Part shown: piece by piece, positions 28,844-42,812 of the stretch | How the letters are laid out: each line of letters begins with the position of its first letter | Position numbering within the stretch: the stretch's first letter is position 1 | NCBI GenBank assembly: GCA_027019165.1 | Contig: JALUXC010000003.1 | Span: 310,001-374,000 of the forward strand | Length of the DNA stretch: 64,000 nucleotides | Origin: Pseudophaeobacter sp. | GTDB lineage: Bacteria; Pseudomonadota; Alphaproteobacteria; Rhodobacterales; Rhodobacteraceae | Direction of reading: 5' to 3' | Translations under genes and position numbers: made by a program | The notes under the pieces: generated by a model | Seen by the model: the letters and a program-made list of their open reading frames with translations, nothing else | Told to the model about the DNA's origin: nothing | The model's database searches: none

Positions 28844-29182
28844 TCTAGGGGTATGAAATCGCTTGGAACTGCCGGGGTGGGCAAGTTTTTGCGAGGCTGC
28901 GATTTACCTCTTGGAAATCGCCCGCGAAGCGACTATCAAGCCCTTGAGGTAAAGCGTGCGATTCGTCGTGCGCTTTATTTCATTTCGTCCAAGATGGTGG
29001 GTGGCCTTTCGATCGGGCCTTAATTTCCCTCCTGAGACGGGAAAGACCAAGACAAGATCGAGGGTTTCTTGACCCTCGGGCGACTTTGGCTAACCCCGTA
29101 TTGCGGACTTGAACGCCGGGCCATCTGGTCTGGCACATCAAAGAGCCGGGGAGCGCAAGCCCCCCATAACCTGGAGAGAACT
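28844..29182 (+). promoter_or_regulatory. rplJL promoter and L10 leader
   Basis: No gene in this ~340-nt stretch. A palindrome TAAAGCG...CGCTTTA (28952-28979) followed by TTTCATTTC is terminator-like. A candidate promoter is TTGACC (29069-29074), 16-nt spacer, TAACCC (29091-29096). The downstream ~85 nt before the rplJ GTG can fold and contain the AAGAGCCGGGGAGCGCAAGC segment; by analogy it is the L10(L12)4 autoregulatory leader. Confidence 0.5.
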
Positions 29183-29701
29183 GTGGATAGAGCCCAGAAA
29201 GAGAAATTGGTCGAGGAACTCGGCCAGATCTTCGAAAGCTCTGGCGTCGTGGTGGTTGCTCACTACGCCGGTCTGACAGTTGCCGAGATGCAGGACCTGC
29301 GCGCGCGTGCACGCGAAGCGGGCAGTGCCGTGCGTGTTGCCAAGAACAGGCTCGCCAAAATCGCCCTCGAGGGTAAGCCGTGTGCAAGCATGGCCGACCT
29401 GCTGACAGGGATGACCGTTCTGACCTACTCCGAGGACCCCGTGGCAGCTGCCAAGGTGGCCGAGGACTTCGCCAAGGATAACAAAAAGTTTGAGATCCTC
29501 GGCGGTGCAATGGGTGAGAACGCTCTGGACCGCGCAGGCGTCGAAGCCGTGTCGAAAATGCCGTCCCGCGAGGAGCTTATTGCCTCCATCGTTGGCTGCA
29601 TTGGCGCACCTGCTTCCAACATCGCCGGCGCAATTGGCGCACCTGCAAGCAATATCGCAAGCATCCTTTCGACCATCGAAGAGAAGGCGGAAGCTGCATA
29701 A
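29183..29701 (+). CDS. rplJ: 50S ribosomal protein L10
   Basis: 172-aa L10 (uL10), stalk base that binds L11/23S rRNA and carries L7/L12 dimers on its C-terminal helix. The N-terminus [21 protein letters not shown] and [12 protein letters not shown] are typical. Start is GTG29183, preceded by CTGGAGAG. The end has a near-duplicate peptide ([21 protein letters not shown]), a usual feature of alphaproteobacterial L10. Operon with rplL. Confidence 0.95.
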   Translation: MDRAQKEKLVEELGQIFESSGVVVVAHYAGLTVAEMQDLRARAREAGSAVRVAKNRLAKIALEGKPCASMADLLTGMTVLTYSEDPVAAAKVAEDFAKDNKKFEILGGAMGENALDRAGVEAVSKMPSREELIASIVGCIGAPASNIAGAIGAPASNIASILSTIEEKAEAA

Positions 29702-29782
29702 GCGGTTGGCACTGAATGACCGGTGTGGGGCATATGCTCATGCGCTGGAAACACACACTTTAAAACGGAAAGAGCTGATAAA

Positions 29783-30157
29783 ATGGCTGATCTGAAGAAA
29801 CTGGCAGAAGAGATCGTTGGTCTGACCCTGCTTGAAGCACAAGAACTGAAAACCATCCTCAAAGACGAGTACGGCATCGAGCCCGCCGCTGGCGGCGCCG
29901 TCATGGTTGCAGCAGCTGGCGACGCCGGCGGTGCAGCTGAGGAAGAAAAGACCGAATTCGACGTCGTTCTGAAGAACGCCGGCGCGTCCAAGATCAACGT
30001 GATCAAAGAAGTTCGCGGCATCACCGGTCTGGGCCTGAAAGAAGCCAAAGAGCTGGTCGAAGCTGGCGGCAAGATCAAAGAGGCCGTCTCCAAGGACGAA
30101 GCCGAAGAAATCAAAGGCAAGCTGGAAGCAGCTGGCGCCGAAGTCGAGCTGGCCTAA
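29783..30157 (+). CDS. rplL: 50S ribosomal protein L7/L12
   Basis: 124-aa L7/L12 (bL12), the multicopy stalk protein that recruits translation GTPases. N-terminal dimer/L10-binding domain ([22 protein letters not shown]), Ala/Gly hinge, and C-terminal factor-binding domain [34 protein letters not shown]. Start set at ATG29783 with CGGAAAGAG 7 nt upstream; an in-frame ATG at 29723 lacks conservation. Followed by the rpoB leader. Confidence 0.97.
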   Translation: MADLKKLAEEIVGLTLLEAQELKTILKDEYGIEPAAGGAVMVAAAGDAGGAAEEEKTEFDVVLKNAGASKINVIKEVRGITGLGLKEAKELVEAGGKIKEAVSKDEAEEIKGKLEAAGAEVELA

Positions 30158-30164
30158 GCCTCGC

Positions 30165-30426
30165 TTGCGGGACATAGGGGTGGCGGTTTCCCTGGGAACC
30201 CTGCCTTTCGCTCCCTCAGAATTTGGCTGGATCCGGGCAAATCCCGGGTCCAGCCGAACCTGTCTCAGAAAGGGACCTATCGCCCAGGTCCTTTTCTTAG
30301 ATGCGGTTCACGTGATCGGGAGGCGGCCATTCGGGACGGCAGCCATGAATTGATCCGAGCGCTCTATCTCGTATGGGCAAGATGCCGAAGCCCGGCGGCA
30401 TCCTTGTCCGGTGAGAAATTCGAAAG
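30165..30426 (+). promoter_or_regulatory. rpoB leader RNA (Rhodo-rpoB-like)
   Basis: About 260 nt between rplL and rpoB without a gene. The strongest element is a 13-bp stem: GGCTGGATCCGGG (30225-30237), loop CAAAT, CCCGGGTCCAGCC (30243-30255), with a single G-T wobble. A terminator-like hairpin GGACCT-ATCGCCC-AGGTCC followed by TTTTCTT is at 30273-30297. A conserved RNA upstream of rpoB in Rhodobacterales (the Rhodo-rpoB motif) has been described; position and hairpin content fit, but I have not matched it to the published consensus. Confidence 0.6.
30273..30297 (+). terminator. Partial terminator/attenuator between rplL and rpoB
   Basis: 6-bp stem GGACCT/AGGTCC, 7-nt loop, then TTTTCTT. 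Its location between ribosomal protein and RNAP genes fits a read-through attenuator that lowers rpoBC relative to rplJL. Confidence 0.6.
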
Positions 30427-30438
30427 GTGACATCTGAC

Positions 30439-34575
<4,137 letters not shown>

Positions 34576-34626
34576 GGGCGCGTGCCCTTCTCCCGTCCCC
34601 CCTTCCGCAAGATTTGAGGTATCAAA

Positions 34627-37600
34627 ATGAACCAGGAAATCACCAACAACCCGTTCAACCCGCTGACGCCGCCCAAGGTCTTTGACGAAATCAAGGTCTC
34701 GCTGGCGTCGCCGGAACGGATCCTGTCTTGGTCCTATGGCGAAATCAAAAAGCCCGAGACCATCAACTACCGGACCTTCAAGCCCGAGCGGGACGGTCTG
34801 TTCTGCGCGCGTATCTTTGGCCCGATCAAAGACTACGAATGCCTTTGCGGCAAATATAAGCGCATGAAATATCGCGGCGTTGTCTGCGAAAAATGTGGCG
34901 TCGAGGTCACTCTGCAGAAGGTGCGCCGCGAGCGTATGGGCCATATCGAACTGGCCGCGCCCGTCGCACATATCTGGTTCCTGAAATCGCTTCCCTCCCG
35001 CATCGGCCTGATGCTGGACATGACCCTGCGCGATCTGGAGCGGGTTCTCTACTTTGAGAATTACGTGGTGATCGAGCCGGGCCTCACCGATCTCACCTAC
35101 GGTCAGATGATGACCGAAGAAGAGTTCATGGACGCTCAGGACCAGTACGGCATGGACGCCTTCACCGCCAATATCGGCGCCGAAGCGATCCGTGAGATGC
35201 TGGCCGCGATCGATCTGGAAGCCGAAGCCGAACAGCTGCGCGCCGAACTGGCCGAAGCCACGGGTGAATTGAAGCCCAAGAAGATCATCAAGCGTTTGAA
35301 AGTGGTCGAAAGCTTCCTGGAATCCGGCAACCGCCCGGAATGGATGATCATGACCGTGATCCCGGTCATCCCGCCGGAACTGCGCCCGCTGGTGCCGCTG
35401 GATGGGGGCCGCTTCGCGACCTCTGACCTCAACGACCTTTACCGTCGTGTCATCAACCGGAACAACCGTCTGAAGCGTCTGATCGAGCTGCGCGCGCCCG
35501 ATATCATCGTGCGCAACGAAAAGCGGATGCTGCAGGAATCCGTTGACGCCCTGTTTGACAACGGCCGCCGTGGCCGGGTCATCACCGGTGCCAACAAGCG
35601 CCCGCTGAAATCGCTGTCGGACATGCTGAAGGGCAAGCAGGGTCGCTTCCGTCAGAACCTTCTGGGTAAACGGGTAGACTTCTCGGGTCGTTCGGTCATT
35701 GTGACCGGGCCTGAGCTGAAGCTGCACCAGTGTGGTCTGCCAAAGAAGATGGCGCTCGAACTCTTCAAGCCCTTCATCTACTCGCGTCTGGAGGCCAAAG
35801 GTCTGTCCTCCACCGTGAAACAGGCGAAGAAGCTGGTGGAAAAAGAGCGCCCCGAGGTCTGGGATATCCTCGATGAGGTGATCCGCGAACACCCCGTCAT
35901 GCTGAACCGCGCGCCGACGCTGCACCGTCTTGGCATTCAGGCGTTCGAACCCACGCTGATCGAAGGCAAGGCAATCCAGCTGCACCCGCTGGTCTGCTCG
36001 GCCTTTAACGCCGACTTTGACGGTGACCAGATGGCCGTGCACGTGCCGCTGAGCCTTGAGGCCCAGCTCGAAGCGCGCGTCTTGATGATGTCGACCAACA
36101 ACGTTCTGTCGCCCGCAAACGGCGCACCGATCATTGTTCCTTCGCAGGATATGATCCTGGGTCTCTACTATGTGACCCTGGAACGTGAAGGCATGGTCGG
36201 TGAAGGCAAGGTCTTTGGCACCATCGAGGAAGTCGAACACGCGCTGAACGCCGGTGAAGTGCACCTGCACTCCAAGATCACCGCGCGCATCCCGCAGATC
36301 GACGAGGAAGGCAACGAAGTGCTGATGCGCTTTGAAACCACTCCTGGCCGTGTGCGTTTGGGTGCTTTGCTGCCCAAGAACGCCAAGGCGCCGTTTGAAC
36401 TGGTCAACCGTCTTCTGCGGAAGAAAGAGGTTCAGCAGGTCATCGATACCGTCTACCGCTACTGCGGTCAGAAAGAGTCGGTGATCTTCTGTGACCAGAT
36501 CATGACCATGGGCTTCCGCGAGGCGTTCAAGGCCGGTATTTCCTTCGGCAAGGACGACATGGTGATCCCCGATGGCAAATGGACCATCGTGGACGACACT
36601 CGCGACCAGGTGAAAGACTTCGAACAGCAGTACATGGACGGCCTGATCACTCAGGGCGAAAAGTACAACAAGGTTGTCGATGCCTGGTCCAAGTGTAACG
36701 ACCGTGTCACCGATGCGATGATGAACACCATCTCTGCCGACAAACGCGACGACAATGGTGCCGTGATGGAGCCGAACTCGGTCTACATGATGGCCCACTC
36801 CGGTGCGCGTGGCTCGGTGACGCAGATGAAGCAGCTGGGCGGTATGCGCGGCCTGATGGCCAAGCCGAACGGCGACATCATCGAGACCCCGATCATCTCG
36901 AACTTTAAAGAGGGTCTGACCGTTCTGGAGTACTTCAACTCCACCCACGGTGCCCGTAAGGGTCTGTCGGATACCGCTCTGAAGACGGCGAACTCGGGTT
37001 ACCTGACCCGCCGTCTGGTGGACGTGGCTCAGGACTGCATCGTGCGTGAGCATGACTGCGGTACCGAACGCGCGATCACCGCAGAGGCCGCGGTCAACGA
37101 CGGTGAAGTTGTTGCCTCCATCGGTGAGCGTATCCTGGGCCGTGTGGCTGCCGAGGATATCAAACGCCCCGGCACCGAAGAGATCATCGTTGCCCAAGGC
37201 CAGCTCATTGACGAGCGCATGGCTGATGCGGTCGAGGATGCCGGTGTCGCCACCGCGCGTATCCGCTCGCCGCTGACCTGCGAAAGCGAAGAGGGCGTCT
37301 GCGCCATGTGCTATGGTCGCGACCTTGCACGCGGCACCATGGTCAACTCGGGCGAGGCTGTCGGCATCATCGCGGCGCAGTCGATCGGTGAGCCGGGTAC
37401 ACAGCTGACCATGCGGACCTTCCACATCGGCGGCGTTGCGCAGGGTGGCCAGCAGTCCTTCCTCGAAGCGAGCCAGGAAGGCACCATCGTCTTCGAGAAC
37501 GCGCAGACCCTGAAGAACGCCAACGGCGATATTCTGGTGGTTGGCCGCAACATGAAGGTCATCATCCAGGACGATCAGGGCGAAGAGCGCGCCAGCCACA

Positions 37601-38868
37601 AGCTGGGCTATGGCTCCAAGCTGTTCGTTACCGATGGTCAGAAGATTGCGCGCGGCGACAAGCTGTTCGAATGGGACCCTTATACCCTGCCGATCATCGC
37701 CGAAAAGCCGGGTACGGCCAAATACGTCGACTTGGTGTCGGGCCTTGCGGTCCGCGACGAGACCGACGAAGCCACCGGCATGACCCAGAAGATCGTGATC
37801 GACTGGCGTGCGGCGCCCAAGGGCAACGACCTCAAGCCGGAAATCATTCTGGTGGATGGCGATGGCGAGCCGGTCCGCAACGATCTGGGCAACCCGGTGA
37901 CCTACCCGATGTCCGTCGATGCGATCCTGTCCTGTGAGGACGGTCAGCAGATCGAGGCCGGTGACGTTGTTGCGCGTATCCCGCGTGAAGGCGCCAAGAC
38001 CAAGGACATCACCGGTGGTCTGCCGCGTGTGGCCGAACTGTTCGAAGCGCGCCGTCCGAAAGATCACGCGATCATCGCCGAAATCGATGGTTACGTGCGC
38101 TTTGGCCGCGACTACAAGAACAAGCGCCGCATCTCGATCGAACCAGCGGATGAGACGCTGGAAACCGTCGAATACATGGTGCCCAAGGGCAAGCACATCC
38201 CGGTGCAGGAAGGCGACTTCGTGCAGAAGGGGGATTACATCATGGACGGCAACCCGGCGCCGCATGACATCCTCTCCATCATGGGTGTCGAGGCTCTGGC
38301 GAACTACATGATCGACGAGGTTCAGGACGTCTATCGCCTGCAGGGTGTGAAGATCAACGACAAGCACATCGAGGTGATCGTTCGCCAGATGCTGCAGAAG
38401 TGGGAGATCTCCGACTCCGGCGACACGACTCTGCTGAAAGGCGAGCACGTGGACAAGCAGGAGTTCGACGCCGCCAACGAAAAGGCGCTGGCCCGTGGCA
38501 AGCGCCCGGCGCAGGGCGAGCCGATCCTTCTGGGTATCACCAAGGCGTCCTTGCAGACCCGCTCCTTCATCTCGGCGGCCTCCTTCCAGGAGACCACCCG
38601 CGTGCTGACCGAAGCTTCGGTTCAGGGCAAGAAGGACAAGCTGGTCGGCCTCAAGGAGAACGTCATCGTCGGTCGCCTGATCCCGGCCGGTACCGGTGGG
38701 GCAACCCAGCAGATGCGTCACATCGCGCAAAGCCGCGACAACGTGGTGCTGGAAGCCCGCCGCGAAGAGGCCGAGGCCGCAGCGGCCCTGGCCGCGCCGG
38801 TCATGGACGACGATCTGTCCGGTGGCGATTTCGACAATCTGGTGGAAACCCCGGAAAGCCGCGATTGA
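34627..38868 (+). CDS. rpoC: DNA-directed RNA polymerase subunit beta'
   Basis: 1413-aa beta' subunit. Zinc-binding Cys cluster [20 protein letters not shown] near residue 72-91, catalytic Mg-binding [12 protein letters not shown], bridge-helix/trigger-loop region [19 protein letters not shown], and the second zinc site ([17 protein letters not shown]) are all present. Starts 51 nt after rpoB. It ends in a strong terminator, so the following accessory genes are separate units. Confidence 0.98.
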   Translation: MNQEITNNPFNPLTPPKVFDEIKVSLASPERILSWSYGEIKKPETINYRTFKPERDGLFCARIFGPIKDYECLCGKYKRMKYRGVVCEKCGVEVTLQKVRRERMGHIELAAPVAHIWFLKSLPSRIGLMLDMTLRDLERVLYFENYVVIEPGLTDLTYGQMMTEEEFMDAQDQYGMDAFTANIGAEAIREMLAAIDLEAEAEQLRAELAEATGELKPKKIIKRLKVVESFLESGNRPEWMIMTVIPVIPPELRPLVPLDGGRFATSDLNDLYRRVINRNNRLKRLIELRAPDIIVRNEKRMLQESVDALFDNGRRGRVITGANKRPLKSLSDMLKGKQGRFRQNLLGKRVDFSGRSVIVTGPELKLHQCGLPKKMALELFKPFIYSRLEAKGLSSTVKQAKKLVEKERPEVWDILDEVIREHPVMLNRAPTLHRLGIQAFEPTLIEGKAIQLHPLVCSAFNADFDGDQMAVHVPLSLEAQLEARVLMMSTNNVLSPANGAPIIVPSQDMILGLYYVTLEREGMVGEGKVFGTIEEVEHALNAGEVHLHSKITARIPQIDEEGNEVLMRFETTPGRVRLGALLPKNAKAPFELVNRLLRKKEVQQVIDTVYRYCGQKESVIFCDQIMTMGFREAFKAGISFGKDDMVIPDGKWTIVDDTRDQVKDFEQQYMDGLITQGEKYNKVVDAWSKCNDRVTDAMMNTISADKRDDNGAVMEPNSVYMMAHSGARGSVTQMKQLGGMRGLMAKPNGDIIETPIISNFKEGLTVLEYFNSTHGARKGLSDTALKTANSGYLTRRLVDVAQDCIVREHDCGTERAITAEAAVNDGEVVASIGERILGRVAAEDIKRPGTEEIIVAQGQLIDERMADAVEDAGVATARIRSPLTCESEEGVCAMCYGRDLARGTMVNSGEAVGIIAAQSIGEPGTQLTMRTFHIGGVAQGGQQSFLEASQEGTIVFENAQTLKNANGDILVVGRNMKVIIQDDQGEERASHKLGYGSKLFVTDGQKIARGDKLFEWDPYTLPIIAEKPGTAKYVDLVSGLAVRDETDEATGMTQKIVIDWRAAPKGNDLKPEIILVDGDGEPVRNDLGNPVTYPMSVDAILSCEDGQQIEAGDVVARIPREGAKTKDITGGLPRVAELFEARRPKDHAIIAEIDGYVRFGRDYKNKRRISIEPADETLETVEYMVPKGKHIPVQEGDFVQKGDYIMDGNPAPHDILSIMGVEALANYMIDEVQDVYRLQGVKINDKHIEVIVRQMLQKWEISDSGDTTLLKGEHVDKQEFDAANEKALARGKRPAQGEPILLGITKASLQTRSFISAASFQETTRVLTEASVQGKKDKLVGLKENVIVGRLIPAGTGGATQQMRHIAQSRDNVVLEARREEAEAAAALAAPVMDDDLSGGDFDNLVETPESRD

Positions 38869-38895
38869 TCCAGCGGTCACATAAATGAACAGATG

Positions 38896-38928
38896 ACCCC
38901 CGCGCCGATGGTGCGGGGGTTTTCTTTT
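38896..38928 (+). terminator. Intrinsic terminator of rpoBC
   Basis: ACCCCCGC (38896-38903) pairs with GCGGGGGT (38913-38920), followed by TTTCTTTT. Confidence 0.92.
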
Positions 38929-39029
38929 GGAAAGCCTCTTTGCAAGACATCCCTTCGCATGCTTTGTGCAAGAAGAGAGTTTTTTGGATCCAATTGATCC
39001 CACTTGCGAGCATTCAAGGCGGAGGACCC

Positions 39030-39896
39030 ATGACCCCAAACCAGACTGGCGCCCTATTGATGACGGGCAGCATGGCGGCCTTCACCTTCAACGACACGCT
39101 GGTGAAAATGGTGGGGGTCGACCTGCCATTGTCGCAGATCCTGGTGATCCGGGGCGTGCTTGCGACCCTGCTGATCTTCCTTCTGGCACGCTACCTTGGC
39201 AGCCTGCATCTGAACCTGCCCCGCCGTGACTGGATGCTGGTCTTGGGCCGTTGCCTGTCAGAGGCGGGCGCGACCTTCCTGTTCCTCAGTGCCCTGATGC
39301 GGATGCCACTGGCCAATGTGACGGCGGTTTTGCAGATGCTGCCGTTGACCGTCACCCTGGGGGCGGCGCTGTTCTTCCGTGAAAGCATCGGCTGGCGACG
39401 CATGGCGGCGATCCTCGCGGGCTTTGTCGGTATGCTGCTGATCGTGCGGCCAGGCCCGGCAGGGTTTGATAGTGCATCCCTCTATGCTTTGGGCGCAGTG
39501 GGCTGCGTGACGGCGCGCGATCTGTTCACCCGCAAGATGTCGGCGGCGGTGCCCTCGATGACCGTGACCTTGATGGCCTCGCTGACGGTCTTTGTCTTGG
39601 GGCTGGCCTACAGCACCCAGCAGCACTGGCAGCCGATTGCGGCGTGGCATCTTGGTATGCTGCTCGGGTCGGCCTGCTTCATCTTTGGCGGCTACCTGTT
39701 TTCCGTCATGACCATGCGGGTGGGGGACGTCGCTGTGGTCTCGCCCTTCCGCTACAGCGGCTTGTTGTGGGCCTTGCTGCTGGGCTGGCTGGTCTTTGGC
39801 GACTGGCCCGACGGGCTGACTATGATCGGCGCCGCTATCGTTGTGGCGGCGGGTCTATTCACCCTTTACCGGGAGCGGCGGCAGGTCGGGGGATGA
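39030..39896 (+). CDS. DMT-family transporter (EamA domains)
   Basis: 288-aa inner-membrane protein with about ten predicted membrane helices in two EamA halves. The first half has the LLMTGSMAAFTFNDTLVKM opening and FLFLSALMRMPLANVTAVLQMLPLTVTLGAALFFRE, the second ends VVSPFRYSGLLWALLLGWLVFGDWPD, all typical of the family. Substrate unknown (metabolite exporters are common). Start ATG39030 has GGAGGA 4 nt upstream. It ends 40 nt within the 3' end of the convergent glycosyltransferase gene. Confidence 0.88.
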   Translation: MTPNQTGALLMTGSMAAFTFNDTLVKMVGVDLPLSQILVIRGVLATLLIFLLARYLGSLHLNLPRRDWMLVLGRCLSEAGATFLFLSALMRMPLANVTAVLQMLPLTVTLGAALFFRESIGWRRMAAILAGFVGMLLIVRPGPAGFDSASLYALGAVGCVTARDLFTRKMSAAVPSMTVTLMASLTVFVLGLAYSTQQHWQPIAAWHLGMLLGSACFIFGGYLFSVMTMRVGDVAVVSPFRYSGLLWALLLGWLVFGDWPDGLTMIGAAIVVAAGLFTLYRERRQVGG

Positions 39897-40694
39897 AAAG
39901 GCCCGCGCCACGGCGGCATTGTCCACGTTGAAGGTGCGTTTCAGGTGGTCGACCTCTTCGGGCGTGACAGGGGAAAGGCTGACCTTCTTGCCGCGGCCCT
40001 TGGAGCGGGAGTCGTTGAACCCGTTATGTCCACGCATGTACATATCGCCGTCCGGGAAGGTGAGGGTCGGGGTTTCCTTCCAAAGGTTGTGATGGCCCTG
40101 ATGCATGATGGTCCGGTCCGAGCCACCCGGTACCACTACGCCAAGGGACAGCGCGGCATAGGCTTCACGGTCGGGCGCAATCGACAGCCCGTTTGGACCG
40201 GCGCTGTAGATATAGCCCTTGTTGAAGTCGATGGTGGTCAGCGGATAGCTCTGCCAGACAGGCTCCAGATTCCGCGCCGCTTGCTTCAGACGTTCGATGA
40301 AATTCACCGCCATGGCATCGTCATCATCTATGCGAAACTGCAGGCAAGGTTCGCTCGGATCCTCTCGGGCCGCGTTCAACACGCGGATCATCTGGCGACG
40401 GTGCTGGCCTGGCGGCTGCATGGAAACAGCCACATTCGGCAGGCCTTCGGTCAGGGCGAGCAAGCGCTCCAGATAGATCTCAGGAAAGCACTCTCCGACC
40501 ACCACATAGAGCTGAAAGCCCTGATCCATCTGCCCGATCACTGACGGCAGGCAGATGGTTTCAAACAAGCGAAAGCGTTCCTCCAGCCGCTTTGGCGAAT
40601 AAAGGAAGGCGCGCCGCTCTTCGAGGCTGTCGTGCATGATCTTGTAGCCGCCGAGGCCGACATAGGAGAAACGGCACAATCCGATGACCTGCAT
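39855..40694 (-). CDS. Putative rhamnosyltransferase-family glycosyltransferase, copy 1
   Basis: 279-aa cytoplasmic protein of the putative rhamnosyltransferase family (PF11316 type). It begins MQVIGLCRFSY and contains FRIDDDDAM, a DxD-like nucleotide-sugar site, near residue 120, then DFNKGYIYS and the C-terminal GHNGFNDSRSKG. A paralogue with the same landmarks lies directly upstream (40731-41537). The last 42 nt overlap the transporter gene tail to tail. Acceptor and donor sugar are not readable from sequence. Confidence 0.82.
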   Translation of the reverse strand: MQVIGLCRFSYVGLGGYKIMHDSLEERRAFLYSPKRLEERFRLFETICLPSVIGQMDQGFQLYVVVGECFPEIYLERLLALTEGLPNVAVSMQPPGQHRRQMIRVLNAAREDPSEPCLQFRIDDDDAMAVNFIERLKQAARNLEPVWQSYPLTTIDFNKGYIYSAGPNGLSIAPDREAYAALSLGVVVPGGSDRTIMHQGHHNLWKETPTLTFPDGDMYMRGHNGFNDSRSKGRGKKVSLSPVTPEEVDHLKRTFNVDNAAVARAFSSPDLPPLPVKGE

Positions 40695-40730
40695 CAATGG
40701 TCCTTTCGATCTGGCAAGTGGCCGGGGTTG

Positions 40731-41537
40731 TTACCCATTGCCAAAGACGCGCTGTACGTGGTCCTGGCGGATGGCAAAGCGGGCCTCGAACTCGCCAACC
40801 TGCGCGGGGGTTAGCGGGGTGACGGGCACTGGCTTCACCGGCTTTTGCCGTGAGTCGTTGAACCCATTGTGGGTGCGCACGAACATCGGCTGATCGCTGA
40901 TCGTCACGGTGGGCATGAAACGCAGGATCTTTTCATGGGCGAAATTCATGATCGTCAGGTTACAGCCGCCCTGCACATACATGCCAAGCGAGGCCACGTA
41001 GTAGGGGCGGTGGATTTCGGTTGCCGCGATCCCCTCGGCGCCCAGCTCGGCCACATAGCCCTTGTTGAAGTCCACTGCGACGGTCTTGTTCTTTGCGATC
41101 AAGCCCGGGCAGTCCTCTACGGTCTGTCGCAGCCGTTCGATGAAATCGACCGAGATCGCATCGTCATCGTCATGGCGGAACTGCAGGCAGGGGGTGCTTG
41201 GGTCGCGCCGCGCCTTGTTCAGGATCTCTTTCATCACCTGGCGCTGTTTGCGGGGTGGCTCGCTGTGGATCCGGACCTGAGGCATATCAGAGGTTATGTC
41301 GTGCAGCCGGTCCCGGTGCTGCTTGGGCAGGCTGTCCCCGATCACGATGATCAGCTCGAAATCCTGATCGGTCTGTTCCCGTAGGCAGGGCAGGGCGACG
41401 GTCTCCATCAGCTGGAATCGCTCTTCCAGACGTTGTTCGCCATATAGGTAGGCGATGCGTTCTTCCAAACTGTCGTGTTCCACCTGAAAACCGCCGATGG
41501 CGGGGTAGGAAAAGCGGCAAAGACCGATGACTTGCAT
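40731..41537 (-). CDS. Putative rhamnosyltransferase-family glycosyltransferase, copy 2
   Basis: 268-aa paralogue of the downstream gene: same MQVIGLCRFSY start, HDSLEER near residue 22, FRHDDDDAI near 120, DFNKGYV and THNGFNDSR. Overall similarity by eye is clear but well below identity, so the tandem duplication is old and the two may transfer to different acceptors. Separated from copy 1 by 36 nt, hence an operon. Divergent from rpsL. Confidence 0.82.
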   Translation of the reverse strand: MQVIGLCRFSYPAIGGFQVEHDSLEERIAYLYGEQRLEERFQLMETVALPCLREQTDQDFELIIVIGDSLPKQHRDRLHDITSDMPQVRIHSEPPRKQRQVMKEILNKARRDPSTPCLQFRHDDDDAISVDFIERLRQTVEDCPGLIAKNKTVAVDFNKGYVAELGAEGIAATEIHRPYYVASLGMYVQGGCNLTIMNFAHEKILRFMPTVTISDQPMFVRTHNGFNDSRQKPVKPVPVTPLTPAQVGEFEARFAIRQDHVQRVFGNG

Positions 41538-41930
41538 GAATGAGGCGTCCTGACTAAGCGTCTGCGTGTCCGACTATGCATCGCACTCGCAAAACGGGCA
41601 AGGCGCGGTGATGGCGCCGCAGGGTGTGACGGGGCCTGGGTGCCTTTTGCCTCAGCGGGCCGCGCTGCGGTTGACAAGCAGACCGACTCCCCATATACGC
41701 GCGCCTATCCGGCATCCGGGGGCCGCCCCTAAAGCCGATATCACTATTGTAGTGGATCAAGGTTCGGGCACTTTTATCACCCGGATCCTCTGTAGACCCA
41801 CCGCGTCGTTCACCTCGGAATGGGAACGAATGCGGTTTTTGCGCTTGCGGACGCGTAAGTGCCGGAAATATGAGCCGCACGCCCTGGCGCGTGCATGACA
41901 TGACAGTTGCGAAACGGGGAATAGACCGGA
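41538..41930. promoter_or_regulatory. rpsL leader and glycosyltransferase upstream region
   Basis: 393 nt without a convincing gene. It contains the strong rpsL promoter at 41671-41699, then a ~230-nt leader. Around 41765-41900 a GC-rich stretch may fold, but I could not define a specific autoregulatory structure. Confidence 0.5.
41671..41699 (+). promoter_or_regulatory. Promoter of the str operon (rpsL-rpsG-fusA-tuf)
   Basis: Consensus -35 TTGACA (41671-41676), exactly 17-nt spacer, -10 TATACG (41694-41699). The best sigma-70 match found in the window. Confidence 0.75.
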
Positions 41931-42302
41931 ATGCCAACGATTCAACAGCTGATCCGCAAGCCGCGGCAGCCGAAAGTAAAACGCTCCAAATCCATGCACC
42001 TGGAGCAGTGCCCCCAGAAGCGTGGCGTTTGCACCCGCGTTTACACCACCACACCGAAGAAACCGAACTCCGCTATGCGGAAGGTGGCCAAGGTTCGCCT
42101 GACCAACGGTTTCGAAGTGATTTCCTACATCCCGGGTGAAAGCCACAACCTTCAGGAACACTCTGTGGTTCTGATCCGCGGCGGTCGTGTAAAAGACCTT
42201 CCCGGTGTGCGTTACCACATCCTTCGCGGTGTTCTGGATACCCAGGGCGTCAAAGACCGTAAGCAGCGCCGCTCCAAGTATGGCGCGAAGCGTCCTAAGT
42301 AA
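41931..42302 (+). CDS. rpsL: 30S ribosomal protein S12
   Basis: 123-aa S12 (uS12) at the decoding centre. The streptomycin-determining loop [13 protein letters not shown] has Lys at both positions 43 and 44, the susceptible type, and [16 protein letters not shown] is intact. First gene of the str operon; rpsG follows 18 nt later. Confidence 0.98.
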   Translation: MPTIQQLIRKPRQPKVKRSKSMHLEQCPQKRGVCTRVYTTTPKKPNSAMRKVAKVRLTNGFEVISYIPGESHNLQEHSVVLIRGGRVKDLPGVRYHILRGVLDTQGVKDRKQRRSKYGAKRPK

Positions 42303-42314
42303 GAAGAAGGATAA

Positions 42315-42791
<477 letters not shown>

Positions 42792-42812
42792 ACCCTTCAG
42801 AGGCTACACACC

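Noticed and set aside
29581-29670. Near-duplicate coding segment at the end of rplJ ([10 protein letters not shown] twice) considered as a possible recent repeat.
   Set aside because: Such a duplicated Ala/Ser-rich peptide is usual at the L10 C-terminus in this group.
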